A stretch of 39,630 nucleotides of DNA from DAONLM01 sp035406685 (GTDB lineage Bacteria; Spirochaetota; GWE2-31-10; MWDO01). A program made the translations under genes and the position numbers. Positions 7,644 to 15,580 of the stretch are shown here, piece by piece. Each line of letters begins with the position of its first letter. Position 1 is the first letter of the stretch. The stretch is taken from positions 1 through 39,630 of the forward strand of contig DAONLM010000003.1 of the NCBI GenBank assembly GCA_035406685.1, given 5' to 3'. The notes beneath the pieces were generated by a model. It was not told where the DNA came from, made no database searches, and was given only the letters and a program-made list of their open reading frames with translations.

Positions 7644-8966
7644 TTAAAAATTTCTTGATCTTATCTTTCCTTTTTTCACAAGCCCATCCTGATGATGCAT
7701 CTTGAGATGGCTCTCTATCTGACTCATGGTATCAAGATCAACTCCTACTATAATTATTAAAGATGTCCCACCAAGTAAATATGCAAAACTTACTGGAAAT
7801 TCTGGAATCAAATCAACAATTATCGTAGGTATAATTGCTATAAATGCTAAAAATATCGAACCAGGCAAAACAATTCTATTTAAAATTTTAGTTAAATATT
7901 CCTCTACTTTATTTACTGGTATACCTGGTATTGATCCGCCATTCTCTCTTATATTTTTAGCAATTTCAACTGGATTCAATGTTACCTGTGTATAAAAATA
8001 TGCAAAAAATATTATTAATAAAGAATAAATTATAAGATATGCAACTGTTCCGTGTCCCATCCAGTTGCTTATATTTACTATGATCTCATTATTTCTAAAT
8101 ATGCTTGCTAATGTCTGTGGTAAAATCAAAACAGAATTAGCAAAAATAATAGGAATAACCCCAGATGGATTTATTTTTAATGGTAAATATGTATTTGGGG
8201 CACCATACACCTTTCTCCCAACAATCCTTTTTGCATAATTTACTGGTATCTTTCTCTGCCCCTGTTGCTCGTATATAACAAGTGCTATTATAAAGACAAA
8301 CATTATCAAGATAAAAAGAACTACTGGTATATCGAGTTCTCCTCTCTGAACCTTATCAAAAAGCTGTTTTAATGCACCTGGTACCCTTGCGACAATACCA
8401 GCAAATATTATTAAAGATATACCATTACCAATGCCTTTTTCTGAAATTCTTTCACCCAACCACATTAATATTATAGTTCCGGTTGATGTTATTATAATCG
8501 CAGTTATATAAAAAAGCAATTTGGGTTGCATAGCAATAACATCTTCTGGCAATCTATTTATAAAATCAATGGTTAGAAAACTCTGTAAAAGACATACTGG
8601 TAATGTTCCTATTCTTGTATATTGTGTAATCTTTCTTCTACCCCCCTCTTCTTCAGACAATCTCTTTAAAGACGGTATTATCAATAATAATAATTGCATT
8701 ATAATGGAAGTTGTAATGTATGGCATTATACCTAATGCAAAAATAGACATATTATCAAAAGCACCACCAGCAAAAAAGTTAAAATATTCCAGTAAAGGAT
8801 CCCCGCTCCCCTGCTGTGACTGAATAAAGAGTTTCAATGCTGAAAAATTTATACCAGGAACTGGAATTTGTGTCCCTATTCTATATATAATGAGAATTCC
8901 AATAGTAAAGAATATTCTATTTCTTAATTCTTTAATCTTAAAAATATTTACTAAAGAATTTGACAT
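7644..8966 (-). CDS. secY: SecY preprotein translocase channel subunit
   Basis: This 440-residue inner-membrane protein with about ten hydrophobic helices forms the protein-conducting channel with SecE (encoded at 34407-34613). Family motifs include RIGTQIPVPGINFSAL near the start, FALGIMPYITTSIIMQLL, GERISEKGIGNGISLIIF and the C-terminal loop NPVEIAKNIRENGGSIPGI. The ATG has AAGGAT upstream. It follows rplO, the normal end of the spc string, and is followed closely by rpmJ. Confidence 0.98.
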   Translation of the reverse strand: MSNSLVNIFKIKELRNRIFFTIGILIIYRIGTQIPVPGINFSALKLFIQSQQGSGDPLLEYFNFFAGGAFDNMSIFALGIMPYITTSIIMQLLLLIIPSLKRLSEEEGGRRKITQYTRIGTLPVCLLQSFLTIDFINRLPEDVIAMQPKLLFYITAIIITSTGTIILMWLGERISEKGIGNGISLIIFAGIVARVPGALKQLFDKVQRGELDIPVVLFILIMFVFIIALVIYEQQGQRKIPVNYAKRIVGRKVYGAPNTYLPLKINPSGVIPIIFANSVLILPQTLASIFRNNEIIVNISNWMGHGTVAYLIIYSLLIIFFAYFYTQVTLNPVEIAKNIRENGGSIPGIPVNKVEEYLTKILNRIVLPGSIFLAFIAIIPTIIVDLIPEFPVSFAYLLGGTSLIIIVGVDLDTMSQIESHLKMHHQDGLVKKGKIRSRNF

Positions 8967-9003
8967 TTATTAATCCTTATAAAAATTATATTTTTAAATT
9001 AAT

Positions 9004-9483
9004 TTATTTATCCTTAACCTTTTCCTCTTTTTTATCTATTAAAATAGCCTTTCCACCAGCCTTTTCAATCTTTTCAATAGCACTTTTAGAAAATTTATCA
9101 GCATAAACCTCTAACTTTTTAGTTAACTCTCCTACACCCAATATTTTTAACTTCTTATTTTTTGAAATCACAAATCCATTCTTCTTTAAAAACTCTGCAT
9201 CAATTTTAGTATTATTATCAAATTTATCAAGAAGATATACATTTACCTCATTGTATTCTTCTTTAAAATAAGCATTCTTAAAACCTCTCTTGGGTAATCT
9301 TCTATATAAAGGTGTCTGCCCACCTTCAAAACCTGGCCTAACACCACCACCTTTTCTTGCATTCTGGCCTTTATGACCTTTACCACTGGTCTTACCATGA
9401 CCAGTACCTATCCCTCTTCCTAATCTTTTTCTTTTTTTTGTAGCACCAATTGGTTTTTCTAAAAGTTTATTATTTCCAGACAT
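9004..9483 (-). CDS. rplO: Ribosomal protein uL15
   Basis: This large-subunit protein of 159 residues shows the Gly-rich N-terminal signature KRLGRGIGTGHGKTSGKGHK and GGVRPGFEGGQTPLYRRLPK. I chose the ATG at 9483 over the in-frame ATG at 9495 because AAGGA lies nine bases before 9483, while for 9495 the AAGG touches the start codon. The longer form would add only four residues. It lies seven bases or so after rpmD and before secY. Confidence 0.96.
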   Translation of the reverse strand: MSGNNKLLEKPIGATKKRKRLGRGIGTGHGKTSGKGHKGQNARKGGGVRPGFEGGQTPLYRRLPKRGFKNAYFKEEYNEVNVYLLDKFDNNTKIDAEFLKKNGFVISKNKKLKILGVGELTKKLEVYADKFSKSAIEKIEKAGGKAILIDKKEEKVKDK

Positions 9484-9502
9484 ATTCTCTCCCATCCTTT
9501 TT

Positions 9503-9715
9503 TTATTCTTCTAATACTTTTACAAGATGTTTTACCTTAAAAATCATACCACGAATTACTGGTGTATCTTTATGTTCTCTTATATCATTTATCCTTTTTA
9601 ACCCCAATGCTCTAACTGTGCCAATCTGATCATCTCCTCTACCATAAAAAGATTTAACTAACTGAACCTTTATTGTTTTTTCGCTCTTTTTTTTATTTTC
9701 AACTGATTTAGCCAT
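9503..9715 (-). CDS. rpmD: Ribosomal protein uL30
   Basis: This 70-residue protein has a Lys-rich N-terminal lead of about 13 residues, then the uL30 core (IKVQLVKSFYGRGDDQIGTV, then RALGLKRINDIREHKDTPVI). It is about ten residues longer than the usual 58-60 because of that lead. It lies between rpsE and rplO in the standard spc order. Confidence 0.96.
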   Translation of the reverse strand: MAKSVENKKKSEKTIKVQLVKSFYGRGDDQIGTVRALGLKRINDIREHKDTPVIRGMIFKVKHLVKVLEE

Positions 9716-9757
9716 ATCTTTCTCCTTTAAAAATCTCTATAACAAGTTCCAAAAAAA

Positions 9758-10291
9758 CTAAAAAAGATCTGTAATATTCTTACCTCTTAATTTGGTAACA
9801 GCTTTAATATTTCTTAATTTTGTTAAAGCATCTAAAGTAGCCTTTGCTACATTCAACTGATTCTTGGATCCCAATATTTTTGCAAGAACATCAGTTACCC
9901 CAACAACTTCCATAATTGATCTAACGGCACCACCTGCGATTACGCCAGTACCAGGAGTAGCTGATCTCATAATAACCTTTGAAGTCTTATACTCCCCAAT
10001 AACCTCATGAGGAATTGTTTTCTTCTTTGTTAAATAAACAGTTATCATATTCTTTTTAGCATTATTAGTTGCCTTTGCAATAGCATCAGAAACCTCATTA
10101 GCCTTACCAAAGCCTAAACCTACTTTACCAGCCTTATCGCCAACAGCAACTAATGCAGAAAAACTAAACCTTCTTCCACCCTTAACAACCTTGGCTACTC
10201 TACTTAATTTTATTACCTTATCACTTAAATTACTATCAATCTCTTCTGTAACATTCTCGATCTCTAAATTTTTATTATCAAAATCACCCAT
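9758..10291 (-). CDS. rpsE: Ribosomal protein uS5
   Basis: This 177-residue small-subunit protein at the mRNA entrance contributes to decoding accuracy. The double-stranded-RNA-like N-terminal domain (RVAKVVKGGRRFSFSALVAV, then KAGKVGLGFGKANEV) and the C-terminal domain (APGTGVIAGGAVRSIMEVVG-like, read here as TPGTGVIAGGAVRSIMEVVG) are clear. The first 25 residues form an acidic lead (NLEIENVTEEIDSNLSDKV) not part of the core. It lies between rplR and rpmD. Confidence 0.97.
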   Translation of the reverse strand: MGDFDNKNLEIENVTEEIDSNLSDKVIKLSRVAKVVKGGRRFSFSALVAVGDKAGKVGLGFGKANEVSDAIAKATNNAKKNMITVYLTKKKTIPHEVIGEYKTSKVIMRSATPGTGVIAGGAVRSIMEVVGVTDVLAKILGSKNQLNVAKATLDALTKLRNIKAVTKLRGKNITDLF

Positions 10292-10318
10292 ATCTCTTAC
10301 CCTTTATTCCTTAATATT

Positions 10319-10675
10319 TTATATTTTTAAACCTTTTTTTCTTGCAGCCTCTACAAGAGACTGTATTTTACCAGTATATAAAAAACCATTTCTATCAAAA
10401 ACAGCATTTTTTATATTTAATGACAACAATTTATCAGCTATTGCTTCTCCAATTTTTTTAGCAGTCTCTTTATTTAACTTTAAATTCTTATCAAGACTCA
10501 AACTTGAAGCAGAAGCTAAAGTAACTCCTTTTTCATCATCTATTGCTTGCACATAAATATATCTATTACTTCTATAAACAGAAAGCCTTGGCTTGTCTGC
10601 TGTTCCTTTTATCTTTTTTCTTATAGAAAGTTTTCTTCTTATTCTTCTTTCTTTTATCCAATCTCTTTTAAACAT
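10319..10675 (-). CDS. rplR: Ribosomal protein uL18
   Basis: This 118-residue 5S rRNA-binding protein of the large subunit contains RRKLSIRKKIKGTADKPRLS, VYRSNRYIYVQAIDDEKGVT and the C-terminal NGFLYTGKIQSLVEAARKKG. Length is normal. A GGGTG ribosome site precedes the ATG. It is placed between rplF and rpsE. Confidence 0.97.
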   Translation of the reverse strand: MFKRDWIKERRIRRKLSIRKKIKGTADKPRLSVYRSNRYIYVQAIDDEKGVTLASASSLSLDKNLKLNKETAKKIGEAIADKLLSLNIKNAVFDRNGFLYTGKIQSLVEAARKKGLKI

Positions 10676-10704
10676 ATACTATCACCCTTTTCTTAAAATC
10701 TATT

Positions 10705-11253
10705 TTATTTCTTTTTAGCAGCCTTACCGGCTTTTCTTCTAACTTTCTCATCAACATATTTAATACCCTTACCCTTATAAGGTTCTGGTGGCCTAATCTT
10801 TCTTATTTCAGAAGCAACATGTCCCACTAATTGATTATCAATACCACTAATTGTAATCTTTGTATTCTCTTCTATTGCCACCTTAATTCCCTGAGGTATA
10901 GGATATTTAATAGGATGAGAAAAACCTATATTTAAAACAAGATTTGTCCCTTCCATATTAGCCTTAAACCCAGTTCCAACAATCTCGAGTTTTTTCTCAA
11001 AACCCTTAGTAACACCAATTACAACATTGTTAATCAAAACTCTAAAAAGTCCATGACTTGCTTTGTCAAATTTTTCATCAGAAGATCTTTCTACTATTAT
11101 TCTTTTAGGATTATCTTCTACTTTTACCTTTACATTATCTAATAAAGTAATGCTTGATTTACCCTTAGGGCCCTCAATAGTAATATTCTTATCTATCACA
11201 CTAACTTTAACACCATCAGGTATTATAATTGGTAACTTTCCTATTCTAGACAT
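10705..11253 (-). CDS. rplF: Ribosomal protein uL6
   Basis: This 182-residue large-subunit protein near the factor-binding site has MSRIGKLPIIIPDGVKV at the start and the signature repeat GTGFKANMEGTNLVLNIGFSH, with the C-terminal RPPEPYKGKGIKYVDEKVRR. Length is normal. GAGGA precedes the ATG by eight bases. The gene is separated from rpsH by 90 bases, unusually long for this string, and that gap contains a perfect-consensus promoter that should start transcription of rplF and everything downstream to rplQ. Confidence 0.98.
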   Translation of the reverse strand: MSRIGKLPIIIPDGVKVSVIDKNITIEGPKGKSSITLLDNVKVKVEDNPKRIIVERSSDEKFDKASHGLFRVLINNVVIGVTKGFEKKLEIVGTGFKANMEGTNLVLNIGFSHPIKYPIPQGIKVAIEENTKITISGIDNQLVGHVASEIRKIRPPEPYKGKGIKYVDEKVRRKAGKAAKKK

Positions 11254-11309
11254 CTTATCATTCCTCTTTACTTTCTTAAAGTAATTATAGTAATAAAAAT
11301 AATTCTGGT

Positions 11310-11338
11310 ATTATATACTAATATTTAAAATTTGTCAA
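11310..11338 (-). promoter_or_regulatory. Perfect sigma-70-type promoter inside the spc string, upstream of rplF
   Basis: On the minus strand TTGACA (11338-11333) and TATAAT (11315-11310) are separated by exactly 17 bases. Transcription should start near 11303 and give a leader of about 50 nt to the rplF ATG. The -35 box lies only a few bases past the rpsH stop. The same perfect architecture occurs before rpsL and before tRNA-Thr, so this looks like the organism's strong housekeeping promoter type. Confidence 0.88.
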
Positions 11339-11343
11339 GTAAA

Positions 11344-11742
11344 TTACCAGATAGCACACAAAATTTCCCCGCCAACTCTCTCTTGAGAGGCTTTCTTACC
11401 AGTCAAAATCCCCTTTGATGTAGAGACAATTATTGTCCCTATACCATTATATAATGACGGGATTTCATTATGAGGCTTGTAAACTCTTCTACCTGGTTTA
11501 CTTATCCTTGATAAACCAGTTATTACAGAATTTCCTTTTTCATCATACTTAAAATAGACTCTAATATATGCCTTCCCATTTTCAGTAACTTTCTTGAAAT
11601 TCTTTATATATCCTTCATTCTTTAAAATTTTAATTATCTCTAACTTTTCTCTTGAAGGGAAAATATTCACCTTTTCATGTTTTGCCATAATAGCATTTCT
11701 TATCTTTGTTAACATATCTCCAATAGAATCATGACTTGCCAT
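11344..11742 (-). CDS. rpsH: Ribosomal protein uS8
   Basis: This 132-residue primary 16S rRNA-binding protein shows DSIGDMLTKIRNAIMAKHEK, the central GLSRISKPGRRVYKPHNEIP and the C-terminal STSKGILTGKKASQERVGGE, with GEILCAIW at the end. In E. coli S8 represses the spc operon by binding near the rplE start; I could not identify an S8-like site here with confidence. The ATG has AGGAG upstream, 12 bases after rpsN. Confidence 0.98.
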   Translation of the reverse strand: MASHDSIGDMLTKIRNAIMAKHEKVNIFPSREKLEIIKILKNEGYIKNFKKVTENGKAYIRVYFKYDEKGNSVITGLSRISKPGRRVYKPHNEIPSLYNGIGTIIVSTSKGILTGKKASQERVGGEILCAIW

Positions 11743-11754
11743 CTCTTACTCCTT

Positions 11755-11940
11755 TTACCATGATGCTTTTGTAACACCAGGTATCTGCCCCTGGCCTGCT
11801 AATTTTCTAAAACAAATTCTACACATATCAAATTTTCTTAAATACCCTCTTGGTCTTCCGCAGATATTGCATCTATTATGTTTTCTAACCTCAAATTTAG
11901 GTTTGCGGTGATATTTCTCTATCATTGCTTTTCTTGCCAT
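11755..11940 (-). CDS. rpsN: Ribosomal protein uS14, zinc-binding type
   Basis: This 61-residue protein is the short (type Z) form of uS14, with CNICGRPRGYLRKFDMCRIC providing four zinc-ligand cysteines and the ending GQIPGVTKASW. The long zinc-free form of about 100 residues is not present. The ATG has AGGAG upstream. It lies between rplE and rpsH. Confidence 0.98.
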   Translation of the reverse strand: MARKAMIEKYHRKPKFEVRKHNRCNICGRPRGYLRKFDMCRICFRKLAGQGQIPGVTKASW

Positions 11941-11952
11941 AATTATCTCCTA

Positions 11953-12540
11953 TTATCTTTTAACAAAAGGCATATTAAAACATTGCAACAAATATTTTGC
12001 CTCTTCATCATTTCTTGCCGTTGTTACAATGTTTATATTTAAACCTTTAATTTCATCTATTTTATCAAAATTTATTTCTGGAAAGATAATATGCTCACTA
12101 ATCCCCATTGAGAAATTGCCTCTACCATCAAAACCAGAAGCCTTAACACCTCTAAAATCCTTAACCCTTGGTAAAGCAATATTAATCAATCTATCAAGAA
12201 ATTCATACATTCTATCACCTCTCAATGTAACCATACATCCTATATCCATTCCCTCTCTTATTTTAAAAGTAGCTATGGATTTTTTTGCTTTAGTCTTAAC
12301 TGCTCTCTGACCTGCAATATTGGTTAGATCTTCCACAGCAGTTTCAAGTTTCTTTTTATCCTGAACAGCTCTACCAACACCCATACTCAATACTATCTTT
12401 TCAATTTTAGGGATCATCATAACATTTTTAAAATTGAATTTTTTCATTAATTCATCTCTAATCTTTTCTTTATATAAAACCTTTAATCTTGGTTCAACCT
12501 TTTTTGTCTCTTTTTTTGTCTCTTTTGTTTTTGGTTCCAT
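11953..12540 (-). CDS. rplE: Ribosomal protein uL5
   Basis: This 195-residue 5S rRNA-binding protein of the central protuberance has MIPKIEKIVLSMGVGRAVQD, RAVKTKAKKSIATFKIREGM, LPRVKDFRGVKASGFDGRGN and the final CFNMPFVKR. It is about 15 residues longer than the usual 179 because of a Lys/Glu/Thr-rich N-terminal tail (EPKTKETKKETKKVEPR). The ATG at 12540 has AGGAT five bases upstream, which supports the long start. A 94-base gap with a terminator-like hairpin separates it from rplX. Confidence 0.97.
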   Translation of the reverse strand: MEPKTKETKKETKKVEPRLKVLYKEKIRDELMKKFNFKNVMMIPKIEKIVLSMGVGRAVQDKKKLETAVEDLTNIAGQRAVKTKAKKSIATFKIREGMDIGCMVTLRGDRMYEFLDRLINIALPRVKDFRGVKASGFDGRGNFSMGISEHIIFPEINFDKIDEIKGLNINIVTTARNDEEAKYLLQCFNMPFVKR

Positions 12541-12595
12541 CTTTTATCCTCACTATATATTAGTAAAATTTTAGAATTTATCATAATTATTTAAT

Positions 12596-12628
12596 AAAAC
12601 AAGGAATCTTATAAATACTCCTTGTTTT
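12596..12628 (-). terminator. Terminator-like hairpin between rplX and rplE
   Basis: A perfect 10-bp stem, AAAACAAGGA (12596-12605) with its complement at 12619-12628, encloses 13 nt. On the minus strand it is followed by TTTTATTAAATAATT. It lies just past the rplX stop in the middle of an essential gene string. It could be a partial terminator, an attenuator or an mRNA processing or stabilising element; the GC content of the stem is low, so full termination is not expected. Confidence 0.6.
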
Positions 12629-12634
12629 TAAAAA

Positions 12635-12970
12635 TTAATCTATTTCAGCCTTGCATTTTTTACAAATTCTAACTCTTTTTTCCCCTTCTTTTTCGTCTCT
12701 TTTTATCTTAAATCCAACTCTTGTCTTTTTACTACACTTTGGACATATTAACATTACATTTGATATATTAATAAAAGCCTCTATCTCTTTAATACCACCC
12801 TGAGGGTTCTCTTTTGTCTTTCTCATTGCTTTCTTTACAATATTAATCCCTTCTATTAAAACTCTTCCCTTATTTCTATCTACATCAATGACTTTACCAG
12901 TCTTCCCTTTCTCTTTTCCAGCAATAACTTCAACATTATCCTGTTTTTTTATTTTTTTGAATTTAATCAT
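12635..12970 (-). CDS. rplX: Ribosomal protein uL24, with C-terminal zinc ribbon
   Basis: This 111-residue assembly-initiator protein of the large subunit shows the KOW-type stretch DNVEVIAGKEKGKTGKVIDV and GINIVKKAMRKTKENPQGGI. The C-terminal part carries CPKC and CKKC pairs, the four-cysteine zinc form. GGGAG lies six bases before the ATG. It follows rplN; a hairpin lies immediately downstream. Confidence 0.97.
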   Translation of the reverse strand: MIKFKKIKKQDNVEVIAGKEKGKTGKVIDVDRNKGRVLIEGINIVKKAMRKTKENPQGGIKEIEAFINISNVMLICPKCSKKTRVGFKIKRDEKEGEKRVRICKKCKAEID

Positions 12971-12994
12971 ATCTTACTCCCAATATTTTTAATA

Positions 12995-13363
12995 TTATAA
13001 AACCTCTGGGGCTAAAAATATTATCTTCATAAAATCTTTATCCCTTAACTCTCTTGCAACAGGGCCAAATACTCTTGTTCCCCTAGGATTATTGTTAGCA
13101 TCAATAATAACAACAGCATTATCATCAAATTTCACATAACTTCCATCATCCCTTTTAAATTCTCTATTCACTCTAACAATAACACCCTTTAACTTACTCC
13201 CTTTCTTTATAGGTCCATTGGGTATAGCGTCTCTAACAGAAACCACTATTATATCACCAATAGTAGCATACCTTCTTCTTGTGCCACCAAGGACCTTTAT
13301 ACACTTAACTAACTTAGCTCCACTATTATCAGCAACTTTTAACAATGTCTCTTGTTGTATCAT
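12995..13363 (-). CDS. rplN: Ribosomal protein uL14
   Basis: This 122-residue large-subunit protein at the inter-subunit bridge starts MIQQETLLKVADNSGAK and contains GGTRRRYATIGDIIVVSVRD and RGTRVFGPVARELRDKDFMK. I chose ATG at 13363, with AGGAG seven bases upstream, which restores the family N-terminus; an in-frame TTG six bases earlier would sit only two bases from the ribosome site. The 112-base gap to rpsQ is longer than most here and shows no clear element. Confidence 0.98.
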   Translation of the reverse strand: MIQQETLLKVADNSGAKLVKCIKVLGGTRRRYATIGDIIVVSVRDAIPNGPIKKGSKLKGVIVRVNREFKRDDGSYVKFDDNAVVIIDANNNPRGTRVFGPVARELRDKDFMKIIFLAPEVL

Positions 13364-13475
13364 TTTCAATCTCCTTTTTATCTATCTTCAATATATTACA
13401 AAACAACTATTTTCTATTAAATATTATTAATTAAGAAAAAGATAATAACTATCTATTTCTAAAATTAGATCCAAT

Positions 13476-13736
13476 CTATTGAGCTTTTTTAATAATCTCA
13501 ACAACTCTCCATTTCTTCTCTTTACTAATAGGCCTGCAACTCTCAATTCTAACAAGATCTCCCTCTTTACATTCATTATTTTCATCATGAGCCTTAAATT
13601 TCTTCGTCTTTTTAACATACTTTTTATAAAGAGGATGCATCTTATTATATTCTACACTAACAACAACAGTCTTATCCATCTTATCACTTTTTACTATACC
13701 TATCATGGATTTAATAATCTTTTTATTATCACTCAC
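13476..13736 (-). CDS. rpsQ: Ribosomal protein uS17
   Basis: This 86-residue small-subunit protein has GIVKSDKMDKTVVVSVEYNK, HPLYKKYVKKTKKFKAHDEN and GDLVRIESCRPISKEKKWRV. The start is GTG at 13736, with GGAG seven bases upstream; no ATG precedes the conserved core. It follows rpmC by 12 bases. Confidence 0.97.
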   Translation of the reverse strand: MSDNKKIIKSMIGIVKSDKMDKTVVVSVEYNKMHPLYKKYVKKTKKFKAHDENNECKEGDLVRIESCRPISKEKKWRVVEIIKKAQ

Positions 13737-13748
13737 TTTTGCTCTCCA

Positions 13749-13967
13749 TTATTTTATATTTAATTCTTTATATAATTTTTCCAATTTTCTCTGATGCAAT
13801 ATAGTATTTATTCTTGCTATATCTTTTTTTATTGTTCTTAACTGTAAAGGATTATCAATAACCCCAACTACTTTTTTAAATCTTAACTCTCTATGCTTAT
13901 TAATTAATTTCTCTCTTTCTAATTTTAACTCAGCATCTGTTTTTTCTCTTAATTCTTTTACCTTCAT
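13749..13967 (-). CDS. rpmC: Ribosomal protein uL29
   Basis: This 72-residue helical protein near the tunnel exit starts MKVKELREKTDAELKLE and contains ELRFKKVVGVIDNPLQLRTI followed by KKDIARINTILHQRK, the typical two-helix pattern. It lies between rplP and rpsQ. The N-terminus and length match the family. Confidence 0.97.
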   Translation of the reverse strand: MKVKELREKTDAELKLEREKLINKHRELRFKKVVGVIDNPLQLRTIKKDIARINTILHQRKLEKLYKELNIK

Positions 13968-13996
13968 TATATTCCTCCATTTACCACTATTTATTA

Positions 13997-14410
13997 TTAT
14001 AAGGTCTCCCTTTTAACCATCTTTGTCTTAATAGGCAGTTTCTGACTTGCTAACCAGAAAGCCTCTTTTGCTACTTCCTCAGAAACACCAGAAATCTCAA
14101 ACATTATTTTACCAGGTAAAACCTTAGCAACATAATATTCCACATTACCCTTTCCATTACCCTGCCTTGTCTCAGCTGGCTTTTTAGTATAAGGAATATC
14201 TGGAAATATAGTTATCCACAAATTTCCAGCTCTCTTTAAACTTCTTGTAATAGTTCTTCTTGTTGCTTCAATCTGTCTATTTGTAATTAATTTTCCTTCT
14301 AAAGCCATTAATCCATAATCCCCAAAAACAACTTTATTACCTTTATGAGCTTCCCCTTTAAATCTCCATCTCTGTTGTTTTCTAAACTTTGTCCTTTTTG
14401 GCATTAACAT
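13997..14410 (-). CDS. rplP: Ribosomal protein uL16
   Basis: This 137-residue protein near the A-site and peptidyl-transferase region begins MLMPKRTKFRKQQRWRFKG and contains TNRQIEATRRTITRSLKRAG, GKGNVEYYVAKVLPGKIMFE and EEVAKEAFWLASQKLPIKTK. I chose ATG at 14410, with GGAG seven bases upstream, which gives the family-like start; a TTG two codons earlier is less well placed. The 77-base gap to rpsC contains a weak 6-bp hairpin (14451-14470). Confidence 0.97.
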   Translation of the reverse strand: MLMPKRTKFRKQQRWRFKGEAHKGNKVVFGDYGLMALEGKLITNRQIEATRRTITRSLKRAGNLWITIFPDIPYTKKPAETRQGNGKGNVEYYVAKVLPGKIMFEISGVSEEVAKEAFWLASQKLPIKTKMVKRETL

Positions 14411-14487
14411 AAGCAAACTCCCTCATTATTTTTTAAAAATAGTAACATAAGTCATAACACAATCTATGACAAATCTATTAAATAAAT

Positions 14488-15222
14488 TTACTCGTCACTC
14501 TCTTTACTCTCTTTTCCTTTTCTTCTTGGTCTTTTAATCAATTGACCAGCATCCTCTTTAATATCTTTCTTAAAAATCTCTCTATGGAAAATCCACACTT
14601 TAATACCAGTTATTCCATAAGTAGTCAAAGCATTAGCAGTTCCATAATCAATATCAGCCCTTAAAGTATGTAAAGGAATTCTTCCCTCTCTATACCATTC
14701 AGTTCTTGCTATATCTGCTCCACCCAATCTTCCAGAACACTGAACCTTTATGCCAGGAATGTTCATTTTTTTAGCATCAGCAATAGCCTTTTTCATTGCT
14801 CTTCTAAATGGCACCCTATTCATTATCTGTTTAGCAATATTTGCAGCAACCAAGCTAGCATTTATCTCTGGTTTCTTTATCTCTTTTATCTTAATCTCTA
14901 TCTTTGAAGATGTAATTTTTGCTATTTTTTTAGTCAAATCTGAAATATTCTTACCATCAACTCCAACAATAACACCCGCTCTTGCTGTGTGTATAATTAT
15001 AGTAATTCTATCTGGCTTTCTAAAAATTTCTACTCTTGCAACATCAGAAACAGATTTTCTATTCTTATCATCACCAGAGAAATTATAATTTTGAATTAAA
15101 TTTCTTATTTTTATATCTTCATGCAAAAATTTTGCATAATTTTTCTTTTCACTAAACCAAACTGAATCCCAATATTTATTTATACCGATTCTTAAACCAA
15201 TTGGATTAACCTTCTGCCCCAT
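14488..15222 (-). CDS. rpsC: Ribosomal protein uS3
   Basis: This 244-residue protein at the mRNA entrance contains MGQKVNPIGLRIGINKYWDS, the KH-domain GxxG region in GVIVGVDGKNISDLTKKI, and the C-terminal domain GIKVQCSGRLGGADIARTEW followed by REGRIPLHTLRADIDYGTA. A charged tail rich in Lys, Glu and Ser (about 225-244) extends past the core. It starts one base after the rplV stop, indicating translational coupling. Confidence 0.98.
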   Translation of the reverse strand: MGQKVNPIGLRIGINKYWDSVWFSEKKNYAKFLHEDIKIRNLIQNYNFSGDDKNRKSVSDVARVEIFRKPDRITIIIHTARAGVIVGVDGKNISDLTKKIAKITSSKIEIKIKEIKKPEINASLVAANIAKQIMNRVPFRRAMKKAIADAKKMNIPGIKVQCSGRLGGADIARTEWYREGRIPLHTLRADIDYGTANALTTYGITGIKVWIFHREIFKKDIKEDAGQLIKRPRRKGKESKESDE

Positions 15223-15223
15223 A

Positions 15224-15577
15224 TTATTCTCCTTTTATTTTATCAAAATCTTCAACTTCTACATATATATGACAGGTTCTTTTTAAAATTCTCCCGGCTC
15301 TACCCCTTGAAATAGGATGATATCTTTTTAATTGAGGACCTCCATTAACCATAATCTTGGATATAATAAGTTTCTCTTCATCTGCATTTCTATTCATTTG
15401 AAGATAATTGGATCTTGCAGAATGTATAACCTTTTTTAAAACCTCTGCCCCCTTATTTGTTAAAAAGGCAAGATAAGCCTCAGCATCCAACACACTCTTA
15501 TTTTTTATCTCATTGGCTATTCTTCTTACCTTATAAGGAGAAATTCTTACATATCTCGCACTTGCTTTTGCTGCCAT
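15224..15577 (-). CDS. rplV: Ribosomal protein uL22
   Basis: This 117-residue protein lines the nascent-peptide tunnel. ASARYVRISPYKVRRIANEI, the tip loop around MVNGGPQLKRYHPISRGRAG and the final HIYVEVEDFDKIKGE are typical. It is tightly packed, four bases after rpsS and one base before rpsC. Confidence 0.98.
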   Translation of the reverse strand: MAAKASARYVRISPYKVRRIANEIKNKSVLDAEAYLAFLTNKGAEVLKKVIHSARSNYLQMNRNADEEKLIISKIMVNGGPQLKRYHPISRGRAGRILKRTCHIYVEVEDFDKIKGE

Positions 15578-15580
15578 ATT

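Noticed and set aside
13364..13475. Gap between rplN and rpsQ as a regulatory site
   Set aside because: Apart from short AT-rich pairings of about five bases I found no promoter-like hexamers or convincing stem.
13427..13618. Minus-strand frame overlapping rpsQ
   Set aside because: It overlaps rpsQ in another frame and its product is a Lys/Arg/Leu-rich shadow; rpsQ is clearly the real gene.
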